Positions 35,999-44,472 of a stretch of 64,000 nucleotides of DNA are shown piece after piece; position 1 is the first letter of the stretch; every line of letters begins with the position of its first letter. The position numbers and the translations under genes are program-made. The notes under the pieces were generated by a model. The model searched no databases. It was not told the DNA's origin and was given only the letters and a program-made list of their open reading frames with translations. This DNA comes from Phormidium tanganyikae FI6-MK23. Its GTDB lineage: Bacteria > Cyanobacteriota > Cyanobacteriia > Leptolyngbyales > Leptolyngbyaceae. The stretch is taken from the NCBI GenBank assembly GCA_019359175.1, contig JAHHHU010000001.1, positions 62,001-126,000 on the forward strand. Direction: 5' to 3'.

Positions 35999-37081
35999 TC
36001 AACCTGCAATGGCGTTTTTTGTTTGCATCGATGCAAATTCATTCGACACGGTTAACGGTTGTTCCGATCGCTCAACCAATGTCTCTAATGCCATTTTCAT
36101 TTCCGTTGCAGTCGTCGTTGTTGTTCCGAATCGCCTCACTACAATACTCGCAGCTAAATTTCCTAAAATCACTGCTTCCCAAACTGTTGCCCCTGCGATT
36201 AATCCGAGTGTTAATGCTGCGACAACCGTATCGCCTGCTCCAGTCACATCAAACACCTTTGTATGATTAAACGCAGGAATGTGATCTTCATTGCCTGAAC
36301 GATCGAACAATGTCATCCCTCGTTCGCCGCGCGTAATCAGAATGTATTGTGCGTGCGTCAACCGCAACAAATCCCGTCCCGCTCTAGATAAGGATGCAGC
36401 ATCCTCGATCGCATATCCCACCGCTAATTCTGCTTCGGGCAAATTGGGCGTAAAGATCATCGCATCTTGATAGCGAGGAATTTGCTTCTGGGAATCTACG
36501 ATCGTTCTCGGATGCTCCAAAGCTGCTTCGATCACAGGTTGCGTTAGCGTTCCATCCCCGTAATCCGAACAAACAATCGCATCAACTTGATCGATCTGAT
36601 CGCGAATATAAGCCGCCAATTGTTGCTGAAGTTCGATCGCAGGTAACGCATTCGATTTGCGATCGACTCTCACGATCTGCTGTGTCACCGATTGCCGCGC
36701 GTGCCCTGAAATTCGGGTTTTCGTCACTGTGGGTCGATCGACATCCCAAACAATCCCTTCCGTGTCAATTCCTGCGGCTTCAAACAGTTGTAAGAGTGCC
36801 TGCCCCTGACTATCTTTGCCCAGCAATCCAACCGCTTTTACCGTCGCTCCCAATCGCGCAAAGTTATAAACTGCATTTGCCCCACCGCCCGGAATTTGCT
36901 GGGTTTCTTCGTGGCGCAATATCAACACCGGAGCTTCTCGCGAAACTCGTTCAACTTCACCGTTTAGAAATTCATCTAAAGTTAAATCTCCGACCACTAA
37001 TACAGTCGCCTCAGAGAATTGATCAATCAGTTCAAATAAGCGATCGCGATTTGATCGAAGTAACTCAATCCCGTCATCCAT
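35999..37081 (-). CDS. PfkB-family sugar kinase (RfaE1/HldE kinase-like)
   Basis: This is a 360-residue ribokinase-fold enzyme. Motif 1 is IPGGGANAVYNFARLGATV, and motif 2 with the catalytic Asp is FDVTGAGDTVVAALTLGL. VLVVGDLTLDEFLNGEVERVSREAP at the N-terminus and TPNLPEAELAVGY are characteristic of the D-glycero-D-manno-heptose-7-phosphate kinase group (RfaE domain I). In the classical pathway this makes ADP-heptose for LPS; cyanobacterial LPS often lacks heptose, so the true sugar is uncertain. The adenylyltransferase half is absent. The ATG at 37081 is the natural start. Confidence 0.85.
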   Translation of the reverse strand: MDDGIELLRSNRDRLFELIDQFSEATVLVVGDLTLDEFLNGEVERVSREAPVLILRHEETQQIPGGGANAVYNFARLGATVKAVGLLGKDSQGQALLQLFEAAGIDTEGIVWDVDRPTVTKTRISGHARQSVTQQIVRVDRKSNALPAIELQQQLAAYIRDQIDQVDAIVCSDYGDGTLTQPVIEAALEHPRTIVDSQKQIPRYQDAMIFTPNLPEAELAVGYAIEDAASLSRAGRDLLRLTHAQYILITRGERGMTLFDRSGNEDHIPAFNHTKVFDVTGAGDTVVAALTLGLIAGATVWEAVILGNLAASIVVRRFGTTTTTATEMKMALETLVERSEQPLTVSNEFASMQTKNAIAG

Positions 37082-37284
37082 AGTCCAGCAAATTAATAAT
37101 TGCGTTCTATTATGTCGAAGATGAAAAATTTCAGAATGCTGCCTGAGATAGATGAAAACGATTCGATACTACTCAGAAAGTTTTGTCGAAATGATAGTCT
37201 TTTGATAGATTTTTAGCTGTCAAAAACTATTTGAATAGACATATATGAGCAAATCAGAAATGCTGCTCAAGTCCCCACAACTTA

Positions 37285-37785
37285 ATGAACTCACTACAGA
37301 TTATGCAAGACAAATTTCAACTTTCCTTTAAGAACTTAGCAGACACAGAACGATTGATCGCGCTAGCTCTAGGCGTTATTTTTCTTACGATCGGAATTGC
37401 TGGATTCATTCCGCAATTCATGGCATTTCCGGGAGATGCACCTGTGACGGGTGTTTACATTCCTCGGCTTTCTTCCTCAGACGGTTACGGACATTTGTTT
37501 GGACTTTTCCCCACCAACTACGTGCATAACGCAGTGCATATCGTAGTCGGTCTATTGGGAATTGCTGCAGCAACTAGCTTCAGCGGCTCACTCGTCTACA
37601 ACCAAGGCTTCGCAATCATGTATGTTGCGATCGTGCTTCTCGGATTGATCCCGGCGACGAATACAATGTTTGGACTGATGCCGATTTATGGAAACAACGT
37701 TTGGTTTAATGCGCTAACTGCGGCGCTTGCAGCTTACGGCGGTTTCGTAAAACCTGCGGAATTAGCAAAAGCAACCGGAGCGTAA
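37285..37785 (+). CDS. DUF4383 membrane protein
   Basis: This 166-residue protein has four hydrophobic segments (ERLIALALGVIFLTIGIAGF, VHNAVHIVVGLLGIAAA, FAIMYVAIVLLGLIPATN, WFNALTAALAAYGGF). The element HLFGLFPTNYVHNAVHIVVG is the conserved signature of DUF4383 proteins. The function is unknown. The ATG at 37285 is used; another at 37303 would remove six residues. It converges with sucD, with only 5 bases between the stops. Confidence 0.85.
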   Translation: MNSLQIMQDKFQLSFKNLADTERLIALALGVIFLTIGIAGFIPQFMAFPGDAPVTGVYIPRLSSSDGYGHLFGLFPTNYVHNAVHIVVGLLGIAAATSFSGSLVYNQGFAIMYVAIVLLGLIPATNTMFGLMPIYGNNVWFNALTAALAAYGGFVKPAELAKATGA

Positions 37786-37790
37786 GCAGT

Positions 37791-38699
37791 CTAGATTGCT
37801 TTTCGTACAGGTGTTTTCAAAATTCGCTTCACGATCTCAGGAATCTCAGACGGGCGATCTGCCACTGGGATTCCTGCACGTTTAAAGGCTGCAACTTTAC
37901 TTTCTGCGGTTCCCAAATCAGGGCCCAAGTTTGCAGTCTGCGAATCGATAATTGCTCCAGCGTGTCCCATCCGCCGATTTCGTGGAGCGCTCCGACCTGC
38001 AACATAAGCGATCACAGGTTTATCGATCGCTTCTGCGATGTAATGCGCCGCTGTTTCCTCAAAGTCCCCGCCAATCTCTCCAACCAGCACGATCACATCC
38101 GTCTGGTCATCTTCATCCAAAATTTGGAGCCACTGCGGAAAAGTCGAACCCGTGATCTGATCGCCGCCCATACTCACCGAGATCGATTGCCCAAATCCCG
38201 CTTGTGTCAGCGTCCAAGCCACCTCATAAGTTAGCGTTCCATTTCGACTCAAAAGCCCGATCGAACCCGGTCGGTAAAATTCTGGCGGATGAATCCCCAA
38301 TAACATCTGCCCCGGTACAATCACCCCCGGACTATTCGGGCCGACGATTAGCGTTTCAGTTGCCTCAGCTTTGCGGATCAGATGTACCATATCAAGCGGG
38401 GGAATTCCCTGACTGATCAACACAATCTGCCGAATGCCAACCGCGATCGCTTCGAGTGCTGCATCCAATGCCGCATAAGGAGGCGAAAAAATCACTGTCG
38501 TATCGACTGCACCGACATTCGGAAGCGCCTGTTCGAGCATATCAAACACTGGAATTCCGGCAAGCACCTGCCCGCCCTGTCCTGGACTGACTCCTGCGAC
38601 GATCTGCGTGCCATATTGCTGCATCAGCGGCGCATAAAGTTTTCCCAATGGCTCTAAAATGCCCTGCACAATCACTTTGCTGGCTGGCGTAAAATTCAT
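37791..38699 (-). CDS. sucD: Succinate-CoA ligase alpha subunit
   Basis: This 302-residue protein is the CoA-binding and catalytic alpha subunit of succinyl-CoA synthetase. The CoA-binding N-terminus has SKVIVQGILEP and GVSPGQGGQVLAGIPVF. IGLLSRNGTLTYEVAWTLTQ follows, and the phosphorylated His is in RRMGHAGAI near residue 245. It pairs with the beta subunit encoded upstream on the same strand, although a 369-base gap separates them. The enzyme closes the succinyl-CoA to succinate step; in cyanobacteria the main route also uses 2-oxoglutarate decarboxylase. Confidence 0.9.
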   Translation of the reverse strand: MNFTPASKVIVQGILEPLGKLYAPLMQQYGTQIVAGVSPGQGGQVLAGIPVFDMLEQALPNVGAVDTTVIFSPPYAALDAALEAIAVGIRQIVLISQGIPPLDMVHLIRKAEATETLIVGPNSPGVIVPGQMLLGIHPPEFYRPGSIGLLSRNGTLTYEVAWTLTQAGFGQSISVSMGGDQITGSTFPQWLQILDEDDQTDVIVLVGEIGGDFEETAAHYIAEAIDKPVIAYVAGRSAPRNRRMGHAGAIIDSQTANLGPDLGTAESKVAAFKRAGIPVADRPSEIPEIVKRILKTPVRKAI

Positions 38700-39068
38700 A
38701 AGAAAATAGGTGAGCGCGTATTATTAGAAATCATTCCGAGGAGCGATGACGGTTACTGTTCGAGATGAGCTTTTTGCTAGGACTATAGAGGGTTGATTCC
38801 AGCGATGCAACCCACCTATATTCTAGAGCGTGAGCTAGAACGGATTCGTCTTTCGCAGGGTTACACAACGATCAGCAGACTCGGCTCATATTCAAAGTCT
38901 TGCTGAGTCGTAAAACAGGTAAAGCCTAGGTCTTTCTCAAATTATAAAGGTGTCACTAAATCACAAATCCTCAAACCTGCCAAAGTCAACAAACGTAACC
39001 CAATTAGGTCGAAAAAAATCCGTGGAAGTACCTGATTATATTTTAGTTAATGTCAGGTTAATACCAGG
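38700..39068. other. Gap between sucC and sucD
   Basis: These 369 bases have no credible gene. Next to the sucC stop, on the minus strand, ACCTGA and TCAGGT could form a weak hairpin (about 39024-39055). The rest may hold a separate sucD promoter. It is unusual for the two subunit genes to be spaced this far apart. Confidence 0.4.
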
Positions 39069-40256
39069 TTAAGCCTCTCTGCGTTTGGAAAGAGTGATCA
39101 ATTGGCCGATCGCACTATCTAAATCATCCATCACGAGCGCAGGTGTCGCAGCAAGCTGATCTTTTGCTTCATGTAAATTTGCTCCTAACAAGCGCACGAC
39201 TAGCTTTGGCAAGGGTGCGCCTCGACTGATTCTGATTTCTTCTTTGTGGCTAATGGCTCTGACCGGAGCAGGAGGACGCAAAAATCGAGCGATCGCACTT
39301 GCAACACGATCACTCGGAACCGTTCCCCCCACAATGTTCACCAAAATCGTTTTCACTTGCTTATTCTTCGCCAGCATCACTAAGCCTTGCTCTAGTCGAT
39401 CGCATAATGTTTCGGGTTGCCAAGTGTGATGCGTTTCGCTGCCGATATTGAGATAGTGCAGCAACTTCCCGCCTGCTTGACTGATCAAATCCATGGTTGC
39501 CATCGTTAGAGCAGCCCCATTGCAAAGAACCGCAATCTGTCCCTCTGGATCGATCGTCGTGAGCGAATCAGGTAAGCGATCAAGAACAAATTTTCGAGGG
39601 CGATGATCCAACGCAGCAAGCGACGGATGACGACCTAAAGCCGCATCATTGACGGTGATTTTTCCATCTAGCGCCATGATTTCACCTACTCGATTCACAC
39701 CAAGCGGATTGATCTCAACCAGATCCAAATCTTTATCGATAAACAATCGGTACATCCGTTCAGCAATATCGCTAAACGAGTTGATCAAATTGCCTTGCAG
39801 CCCCATTTTCAGCGCTAATCGTCGAGCATAGAACGAGGAAAACTCTTGATCAATCACAACCTGCTGCATTTCGTCGATCGCGGTTTGCACATCAATCCCG
39901 CCCTTTGCCGAGCCTAAAATCACAGGTCGCCGAATCGATTGATTCAGCACCACTGCTAAATAAAGCTCTTGTTGCGCCTCATATTTTGCTTCTGCCAGTA
40001 GCACCTTGGGATATTCGCCCATAATCGGCAGATTAAAAATTGAATGCGCCGCCGCGATCGCATCAATGGTATTCGCGACAAAGCGCACGCCTCCAACCCG
40101 TCCACGCTCACCCATGTAAACCTGGGACTTTAACGCGATCGGGTATGGAATCTTCAGCGCTTTCAAATCCGTGGGACGTTCAATACATTGAGAAGGCAAA
40201 ACCGGAATTCCGACTTCGCGAAACAAATCCTTTGCTTGATATTCGAGTAAATCCAT
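39069..40256 (-). CDS. sucC: Succinate-CoA ligase beta subunit
   Basis: This is a 395-residue ATP-grasp subunit. The family start MDLLEYQAKDLFREVGIPVL is followed by ALKSQVYMGERGRVGGVRFV, the metal-site segment LDLVEINPLGVNRVGEIMALDGKI, and the ligase region beginning IAVLCNGAALTMATMDLI. I use the ATG at 40256 although the frame is open 30 codons further, because its A is the last base of the preceding SDR stop codon (TAATG), which implies translational coupling. It functions with SucD. The ASN-rich HHTWQP segment near the CoA-ligase part replaces the usual GGGA loop and may alter specificity. Confidence 0.88.
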   Translation of the reverse strand: MDLLEYQAKDLFREVGIPVLPSQCIERPTDLKALKIPYPIALKSQVYMGERGRVGGVRFVANTIDAIAAAHSIFNLPIMGEYPKVLLAEAKYEAQQELYLAVVLNQSIRRPVILGSAKGGIDVQTAIDEMQQVVIDQEFSSFYARRLALKMGLQGNLINSFSDIAERMYRLFIDKDLDLVEINPLGVNRVGEIMALDGKITVNDAALGRHPSLAALDHRPRKFVLDRLPDSLTTIDPEGQIAVLCNGAALTMATMDLISQAGGKLLHYLNIGSETHHTWQPETLCDRLEQGLVMLAKNKQVKTILVNIVGGTVPSDRVASAIARFLRPPAPVRAISHKEEIRISRGAPLPKLVVRLLGANLHEAKDQLAATPALVMDDLDSAIGQLITLSKRREA

Positions 40257-41158
40257 TACAGGGAGGGCTGACGTTGACGAGTTTTCCAATCTTTGGCGAC
40301 GCGATCGATGCCGTAGAACTTTTGCCAAAAGCGATCGACGATCCATGTCGGGAGTACCTTAGTCATCATGAATACGGTCAAGCCTCCTGCCGTTGCCGCA
40401 ATATATCGAGAACGAGGATGCCGCGCCACGATCGCTTTTACGATCACGTTCGCAACTCGCTCCGAACTCCAAGCCTGACTCTTTGTTAGTTTATCTAAGT
40501 TTTCCAGATTCTCAAACGCGGCGCGGTACGGCGTATTCTTCCCATTCGGCATCGTGGTATCCACTTCACGCTCGACAACCTCGAAAAACTCCGTACTCAC
40601 CGGGCCCGGTTCAATCACGCTCACCCGAATGTTAAACGGCTCCAATTCCCGCCGTAGACTATCACTCAGCGACTCCAGCGCAAATTTCGACGCACTGTAC
40701 ATTCCACAAAACGGAAACGCAATCCGACCCCCAAGCGAACTGACATTAATAATTTTGCCGCCGCCTTGATCGCGCATCACAGGAATAACTTCTTGAATCA
40801 ATCCGATCGCACCGATCACATTCACTTGAAACTGTCGTTGTACCGCCTCGATCGGAATCAATTCAACCGGGCCCATTTGCCCATATCCCGCGTTATTCAC
40901 CAACACATCAACGCGCCCAAATTTGTCGATCGCAGTTTTCGCCAAAGCTTTGACTTGTTCCGGCTGCCCCATATCCGTTGCGACGATGAGAACTTCCGCT
41001 CCCGCTTGACGAGTGCGATCAGCAATTTTTTCTAACTTATCGACACTCCGAGCCGCAAGAACCAGACGAATATTCGGAAAGCGATCGGCTAAAACTTGCG
41101 CGAGTGCGGCTCCGATTCCCGCCGATGCACCCGTAATCAAAACTACTTGAGGAGACAT
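40256..41158 (-). CDS. Short-chain dehydrogenase/reductase
   Basis: This is a 300-residue classical SDR. The cofactor-binding motif is TGASAGIGAAL, with ATDMGQPEQV and NNAGYGQMGP in the core. The catalytic Ser and the Y-x-x-x-K are in NVSSLGGRIAFPFCGMYSASKF. Arg in AARSVDK after strand 2 suggests NADP(H). The C-terminal 60 residues (GLTVFMMTKVLPTWIVDRFW) are hydrophobic and could touch the membrane. The substrate is unknown. The stop overlaps the sucC ATG as TAATG. Confidence 0.9.
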   Translation of the reverse strand: MSPQVVLITGASAGIGAALAQVLADRFPNIRLVLAARSVDKLEKIADRTRQAGAEVLIVATDMGQPEQVKALAKTAIDKFGRVDVLVNNAGYGQMGPVELIPIEAVQRQFQVNVIGAIGLIQEVIPVMRDQGGGKIINVSSLGGRIAFPFCGMYSASKFALESLSDSLRRELEPFNIRVSVIEPGPVSTEFFEVVEREVDTTMPNGKNTPYRAAFENLENLDKLTKSQAWSSERVANVIVKAIVARHPRSRYIAATAGGLTVFMMTKVLPTWIVDRFWQKFYGIDRVAKDWKTRQRQPSL

Positions 41159-41180
41159 AAAAACCTATTTGAAACTGAAT

Positions 41181-41798
41181 TTATGAAAGCGCTAAAACCC
41201 GCTTATCGAACGGCTGAAGCAAAATTCCCAGAATCTTATCGACTTGGCTGATGTGATATTCAATCGAATCGATCGAGGCTCTTGTTTGTTCGAGGGTGAG
41301 AAATCGCCAAGCCGTTCCACTCGTCACGGCTCCAAGCACAACAGGAATCGCATTATCCGATCGCTGATTGAACAAGTGAGCCGCAACCATCGTGGCAAGG
41401 CATTGTCCTAGCCCCGCTACAATGTTCTCATTTTTCGCTTCGATCACGATGACGACAGGGGCACTAATGAAAAACTGCTCAGGAGAGCGACTAAGAATAA
41501 AATCGCAAAATCCAGTTAGTCCTTGACTCGGCTCTACATTGAAATCGGTTCCAGAAAATAAACTGATTTGATGGTTCGTCTGTCGCCTAACTTCCATCAG
41601 GATTGGAGCAATTAGAAACTCAGAGCGGGCTTTTTCGGTTGCGATCGCGGTTGCAAGCGGAATGTTTTCCTGTAAATCTCGATCGAGCCGCTCAGAGGGT
41701 TTCACGCGATCGATTCCAGAAAATAAGTTGCGCGTTTCATCAAGTTGCAGCGCAAGCGTTGCTTTGGCTTTCGCTAGGGTGAAATCGCTGTATGCCAT
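41181..41798 (-). CDS. Hypothetical protein with PD-(D/E)XK-like motif
   Basis: This 205-residue soluble protein contains TGFCDFILSRSPEQF followed by PVVIVIEAKNENI, an Asp then E-x-K on adjacent strands as in PD-(D/E)XK nucleases and the N-terminal part of some type I restriction subunits. AGLGQCLATMVAAHLFNQ, further on, is the Q-x-x-x-motif helix often following this core. I recognise it as a cyanobacterial family without a defined function. Its stop is 22 bases upstream of the SDR start, so it may belong to the SDR-sucC transcript. Confidence 0.75.
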   Translation of the reverse strand: MAYSDFTLAKAKATLALQLDETRNLFSGIDRVKPSERLDRDLQENIPLATAIATEKARSEFLIAPILMEVRRQTNHQISLFSGTDFNVEPSQGLTGFCDFILSRSPEQFFISAPVVIVIEAKNENIVAGLGQCLATMVAAHLFNQRSDNAIPVVLGAVTSGTAWRFLTLEQTRASIDSIEYHISQVDKILGILLQPFDKRVLALS

Positions 41799-41904
41799 GA
41801 GTGCGGTTCTCGTTTATTTCAATTGTGCATGATCGATGATTAGAAATGCTTTAAATCGATTTGAGCCTTTGATCTGAGGTTTGCTGGAACTGAGCGGTTA
41901 GCAT

Positions 41905-42171
41905 TCAATCAGAATAGTGGTATCGACACGAAATAATCGTGAGACACTCATCATCTACGGCATACACTAATCGATTTGTATCATCAATTCGCCGCGACCA
42001 AAATCCTGCTAGATTTTCTCTCAGTACTTCTGGTTTACCGATTCCTTCAAATGGCGATCGAAGAGTCGCTTCAATCAGCTTATTAATCCGTTTCAGAGTC
42101 TTCTTATCTTGTCCCTGCCAATATAAATAATTGCTCCAAGCCTCTTCCGTCCAAGCGAGCTTTCTAGTCAT
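41905..42171 (-). CDS. yoeB: YoeB-family mRNA interferase toxin
   Basis: This is an 88-residue RelE-superfamily toxin that cleaves mRNA on the ribosome. It aligns along its length with E. coli YoeB as I remember it. The catalytic Glu is E48 (GKPEVL), the Arg is R67 (TNRLVY), and the His is H85 in the ending CRYHYSD. ENLAGFWSRRID is nearly the same as in E. coli. It overlaps the antitoxin gene by 8 bases, so the two are coupled. The active-site set is complete, so the toxin is predicted to be functional. Confidence 0.95.
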   Translation of the reverse strand: MTRKLAWTEEAWSNYLYWQGQDKKTLKRINKLIEATLRSPFEGIGKPEVLRENLAGFWSRRIDDTNRLVYAVDDECLTIISCRYHYSD

Positions 42172-42418
42172 CTAACAGATTTCGCTCCATCACCTTCCCC
42201 TGCTTGAACTGAGCAATCGATCGCTCTAAGTGAGTCGCATTCGCAGGAGACTTCAAAAGATGCACGGTTTCAAGCAAACTGTTAAACAACTCGATCGACA
42301 TCACGACAGCATCTTCGGCATCGCGTCGAGTAATGATCGTGTAGTCCACATCCTCTGCAACTTGGTCTAGAACAGCCTTGAGATTATTCCTTGCTTCGCT
42401 GAAGGACACAATATTCAT
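42164..42418 (-). CDS. yefM: YefM/Phd-family antitoxin
   Basis: This 84-residue antitoxin neutralises YoeB and represses its own operon. The N-terminal DNA-binding part has NIVSFSEARNNLKAVLDQV, followed by ITRRDAEDAVVMSIELFNSL as in all YefM proteins. The acidic C-terminus (MERNLLDD) is the part that would wrap the toxin. The gene lies directly downstream of two TGTACA boxes. Confidence 0.95.
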   Translation of the reverse strand: MNIVSFSEARNNLKAVLDQVAEDVDYTIITRRDAEDAVVMSIELFNSLLETVHLLKSPANATHLERSIAQFKQGKVMERNLLDD

Positions 42419-42430
42419 TTGCTTGGTACT

Positions 42431-42448
42431 TGTACATTTTCTTGTACA
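42431..42448. promoter_or_regulatory. YefM-YoeB operator: two TGTACA boxes
   Basis: TGTACA occurs at 42431-42436 and at 42443-42448, 12 bases centre to centre, just upstream of yefM. The second box lies in a longer palindrome, CTTGTACAAG. The E. coli yefM-yoeB operator is a pair of palindromes with a TGTACA core, as I recall at the same spacing. This predicts cooperative autorepression by the YefM-YoeB complex. Confidence 0.85.
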
Positions 42449-42522
42449 AGTTTAATCGTTCAAGCATTTGATCGACAAGCTTGAACCTTTTCCAATCGGG
42501 CGCAGTCTAAACAGTATCTTGA

Positions 42523-43155
42523 ATGAAAGGCACTCGTGCAGTGACAACGGCAGCAATCTCTTGGATAGGTTCTACATTCCCGGTGCAAGCGAATCCCTCA
42601 TCGAATTCTCCGTCTGACAAGTCCGATCGCGATCTAATCAAAGACTGTGTTGCAGGGGATACGCAAAGCTTTCGCCGCCTCTACAGACGGCATCAGAATC
42701 GCGTCCGCGCATTGCTGCATCAACTCTGTGATCACGACGCAATCGATGATCTTGTTCAAGAAGTGTTTCTGCGCGTCTGGAAAGGATTACCGAAGTTTCG
42801 GCAAAGTTCTCAGTTTTCCACTTGGCTGTATCGCATTGTGTGGAACGTCGCATCGGATTATCGGCAATCGGCAGCAGTACGTCGATCGCGTTTAGAAGTC
42901 CTAACGCAACACGCACCGAAACAGCAAGAAGCGCCCGATCTAATCCAGCTACACTATCAAGATATTGTCATGAGAGGATTAAAAGAATTGAGCTTTGATC
43001 ACCGCACAATTCTTGTCCTACACGACCTCGAAGGAATGCAGCAAAAAGAAGTCGCTGAGATTCTAGAAATTCCGGTTGGTACAGCGAAATCGAGGTTATT
43101 TCATGCACGCGCGTCAATGCGTCAATTTCTCGATCGTCAAGGAGTCCAGCTATGA
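42523..43155 (+). CDS. ECF (sigma-70 family group 4) sigma factor
   Basis: This 210-residue sigma factor has region 2 (FRRLYRRHQNRVRALLHQLC, DDLVQEVFLRVWKGLPKF, STWLYRIVWNVASDYR) and region 4 (LSFDHRTILVLHDLEGMQQK, AEILEIPVGTAKSRLFHAR). It has an N-terminal extension of about 35 residues before region 2; the true start could be later, but no better ATG is seen. The anti-sigma-like gene overlaps its stop by 4 bases (ATGA), and a Spy/CpxP-like periplasmic protein follows. The context suggests response to envelope or metal stress. Confidence 0.93.
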   Translation: MKGTRAVTTAAISWIGSTFPVQANPSSNSPSDKSDRDLIKDCVAGDTQSFRRLYRRHQNRVRALLHQLCDHDAIDDLVQEVFLRVWKGLPKFRQSSQFSTWLYRIVWNVASDYRQSAAVRRSRLEVLTQHAPKQQEAPDLIQLHYQDIVMRGLKELSFDHRTILVLHDLEGMQQKEVAEILEIPVGTAKSRLFHARASMRQFLDRQGVQL

Positions 43156-43484
43156 ATCCATTTCCTGAGGATGACGAGGATCTGACCGAATTTCTTCGTC
43201 ACCATCGTTCTTCTCCGCCTGCCGCTTCACGGGATTTAGAAGATCGCATCATTCAATCCTTGCCGAAGCGATCGAGCATTTCCCGCCCGATCATTCTCTT
43301 CACTGCGGGCATTGCGGCTTCGTTGATCGGAGTGATCTTCGCTCAACCTGTTCGATCGCCTTCTGTTGATGCGACAACTTTAGAAGCCTATATGGAAAGC
43401 AATTGGTCAACAGTTGTAGAAGGCGCATCGGTGAGCGACACCAATTCTGATTATTTAGCGTTAGTCGAATCTACTACAAATTAG
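43152..43484 (+). CDS. Putative anti-sigma factor, single membrane helix
   Basis: This is a 110-residue protein with a cytoplasmic N-terminus of about 45 residues (EDDEDLTEFLRHHRSSPP, DLEDRIIQSL), one helix (PIILFTAGIAASLIGVIFA), and a short periplasmic tail. The size, topology, and overlap with the ECF sigma gene point to its anti-sigma factor. It lacks the H-x3-C-x2-C zinc motif of ZAS anti-sigma factors. The assignment is by context; no named family is recognised. Confidence 0.75.
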   Translation: MNPFPEDDEDLTEFLRHHRSSPPAASRDLEDRIIQSLPKRSSISRPIILFTAGIAASLIGVIFAQPVRSPSVDATTLEAYMESNWSTVVEGASVSDTNSDYLALVESTTN

Positions 43485-43496
43485 GAGCTTAGAAAT

Positions 43497-44000
43497 ATGT
43501 TGCGTCGTGTTGCGATCGTTGTAGCTTCAACGGTGATGGTTCTAGTTGGAAGTGCGGCAGTACTGCGGGCAGTTGATTTTCGACAAGCGCAATCGAATGA
43601 TGCGATCTCGCAAGCTCCCGATCGTCCCGCCCCAAATCGTCCTGGCAGAGGCGAGATGGGACTGATGCGCGAACTCAATCTTTCAGCAGATCAAATGACA
43701 AAAATTCAGCAAATCCGAACCCGCTATCGGGATGAATTAAAAAGCGATCGAGATGCTGCTCGCCAAGCTCAACAAGAACTTAGAACTTTAATGGCAGGAA
43801 CAGCGACCGATAATCAAATTCGGGAAAAATTTAGTCAAGTCAAAGATCTAAGAGCCAAAGCTGCGGATGCTCAGTTCAACAGTATGTTGGAAATCCGAAA
43901 TGTGCTGAGTCCAGAGCAGCGGCAGAAATTTGCTGATCGCATGGAAAAACAAAGAGGCGGAATGCGCGATCGTCTACCAGGACGAACTCCAGGAATTTAG
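43497..44000 (+). CDS. Spy/CpxP/ZraP-like periplasmic protein
   Basis: This 167-residue protein has an N-terminal export signal (MLRRVAIVVASTVMVLVGSA) and a helical hairpin domain: LMRELNLSADQMTKIQQIRT, YRDELKSDRDAARQAQQELR and IRNVLSPEQRQKFADRM. The two LS-x-[DE]-Q-type motifs are the LTxxQ repeats of Spy, CpxP and ZraP/CnrX, periplasmic chaperones or metal sensors. It starts 12 bases after the anti-sigma gene, so the three genes are one operon. It may signal periplasmic stress to the anti-sigma factor, or be an output chaperone. Confidence 0.85.
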   Translation: MLRRVAIVVASTVMVLVGSAAVLRAVDFRQAQSNDAISQAPDRPAPNRPGRGEMGLMRELNLSADQMTKIQQIRTRYRDELKSDRDAARQAQQELRTLMAGTATDNQIREKFSQVKDLRAKAADAQFNSMLEIRNVLSPEQRQKFADRMEKQRGGMRDRLPGRTPGI

Positions 44001-44037
44001 ATACTTTTAGAGGCGTTTCGCTCTCGTTGCGGTTCCG

Positions 44038-44063
44038 TCCGTGAATGGAATTTCATTCACGGA
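44038..44063. repeat. Inverted repeat between convergent operons
   Basis: TCCGTGAATG and CATTCACGGA flank a 6-base loop, between the Spy-like gene and ssb. No clear T-run follows on either strand, so a terminator role is only likely by position. Confidence 0.5.
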
Positions 44064-44100
44064 GCGGTTATGCAGTGAACAACTACTTTCAAGTCACTCT

Positions 44101-44472
44101 CTAAAAATCCTCTTCGTAAGCGGGAGATTCTCCACCGCCACCACCTTCATTGTCGCGCTTCGATCCGAGAAGCTGTAATCGATCGACGACAATCACCGGA
44201 CTCGATCGAGCGGCTCCCGAATTCTTATCTGTCCAAGAGTCAAACTTCAGCGATCCCTTGACTCCGATCAAGCTGCCTTTACGCACATAATTCGCTGCAA
44301 CATCCGCCTGCTTGCCCCAAAGTTCGAGATTAAACCAATCGGGCTGGTCACTATTTTTCGTTTGCCGATTCACCGCTAGAGTCAGCCGACATTTCACACT
44401 GCCCGACTCAAAATACTTCACATCGGGTTCTCCTCCAACCCGTCCCACCAGTGTCACCACATTCAAGCTCAT
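44101..44472 (-). CDS. ssb: Single-stranded DNA-binding protein
   Basis: This is a 123-residue OB-fold protein with the SSB opening MSLNVVTLVGRVGGEPDVKY, the core WFNLELWGKQADVAANYVRK, and GSLIGVKGSLKFDSW. The C-terminus is Gly-rich and ends SPAYEEDF, an acidic tail with final Phe that recruits replication and repair partners, although it differs from the classical DDDIPF. It is divergent from mreB, 237 bases away. Confidence 0.93.
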   Translation of the reverse strand: MSLNVVTLVGRVGGEPDVKYFESGSVKCRLTLAVNRQTKNSDQPDWFNLELWGKQADVAANYVRKGSLIGVKGSLKFDSWTDKNSGAARSSPVIVVDRLQLLGSKRDNEGGGGGESPAYEEDF

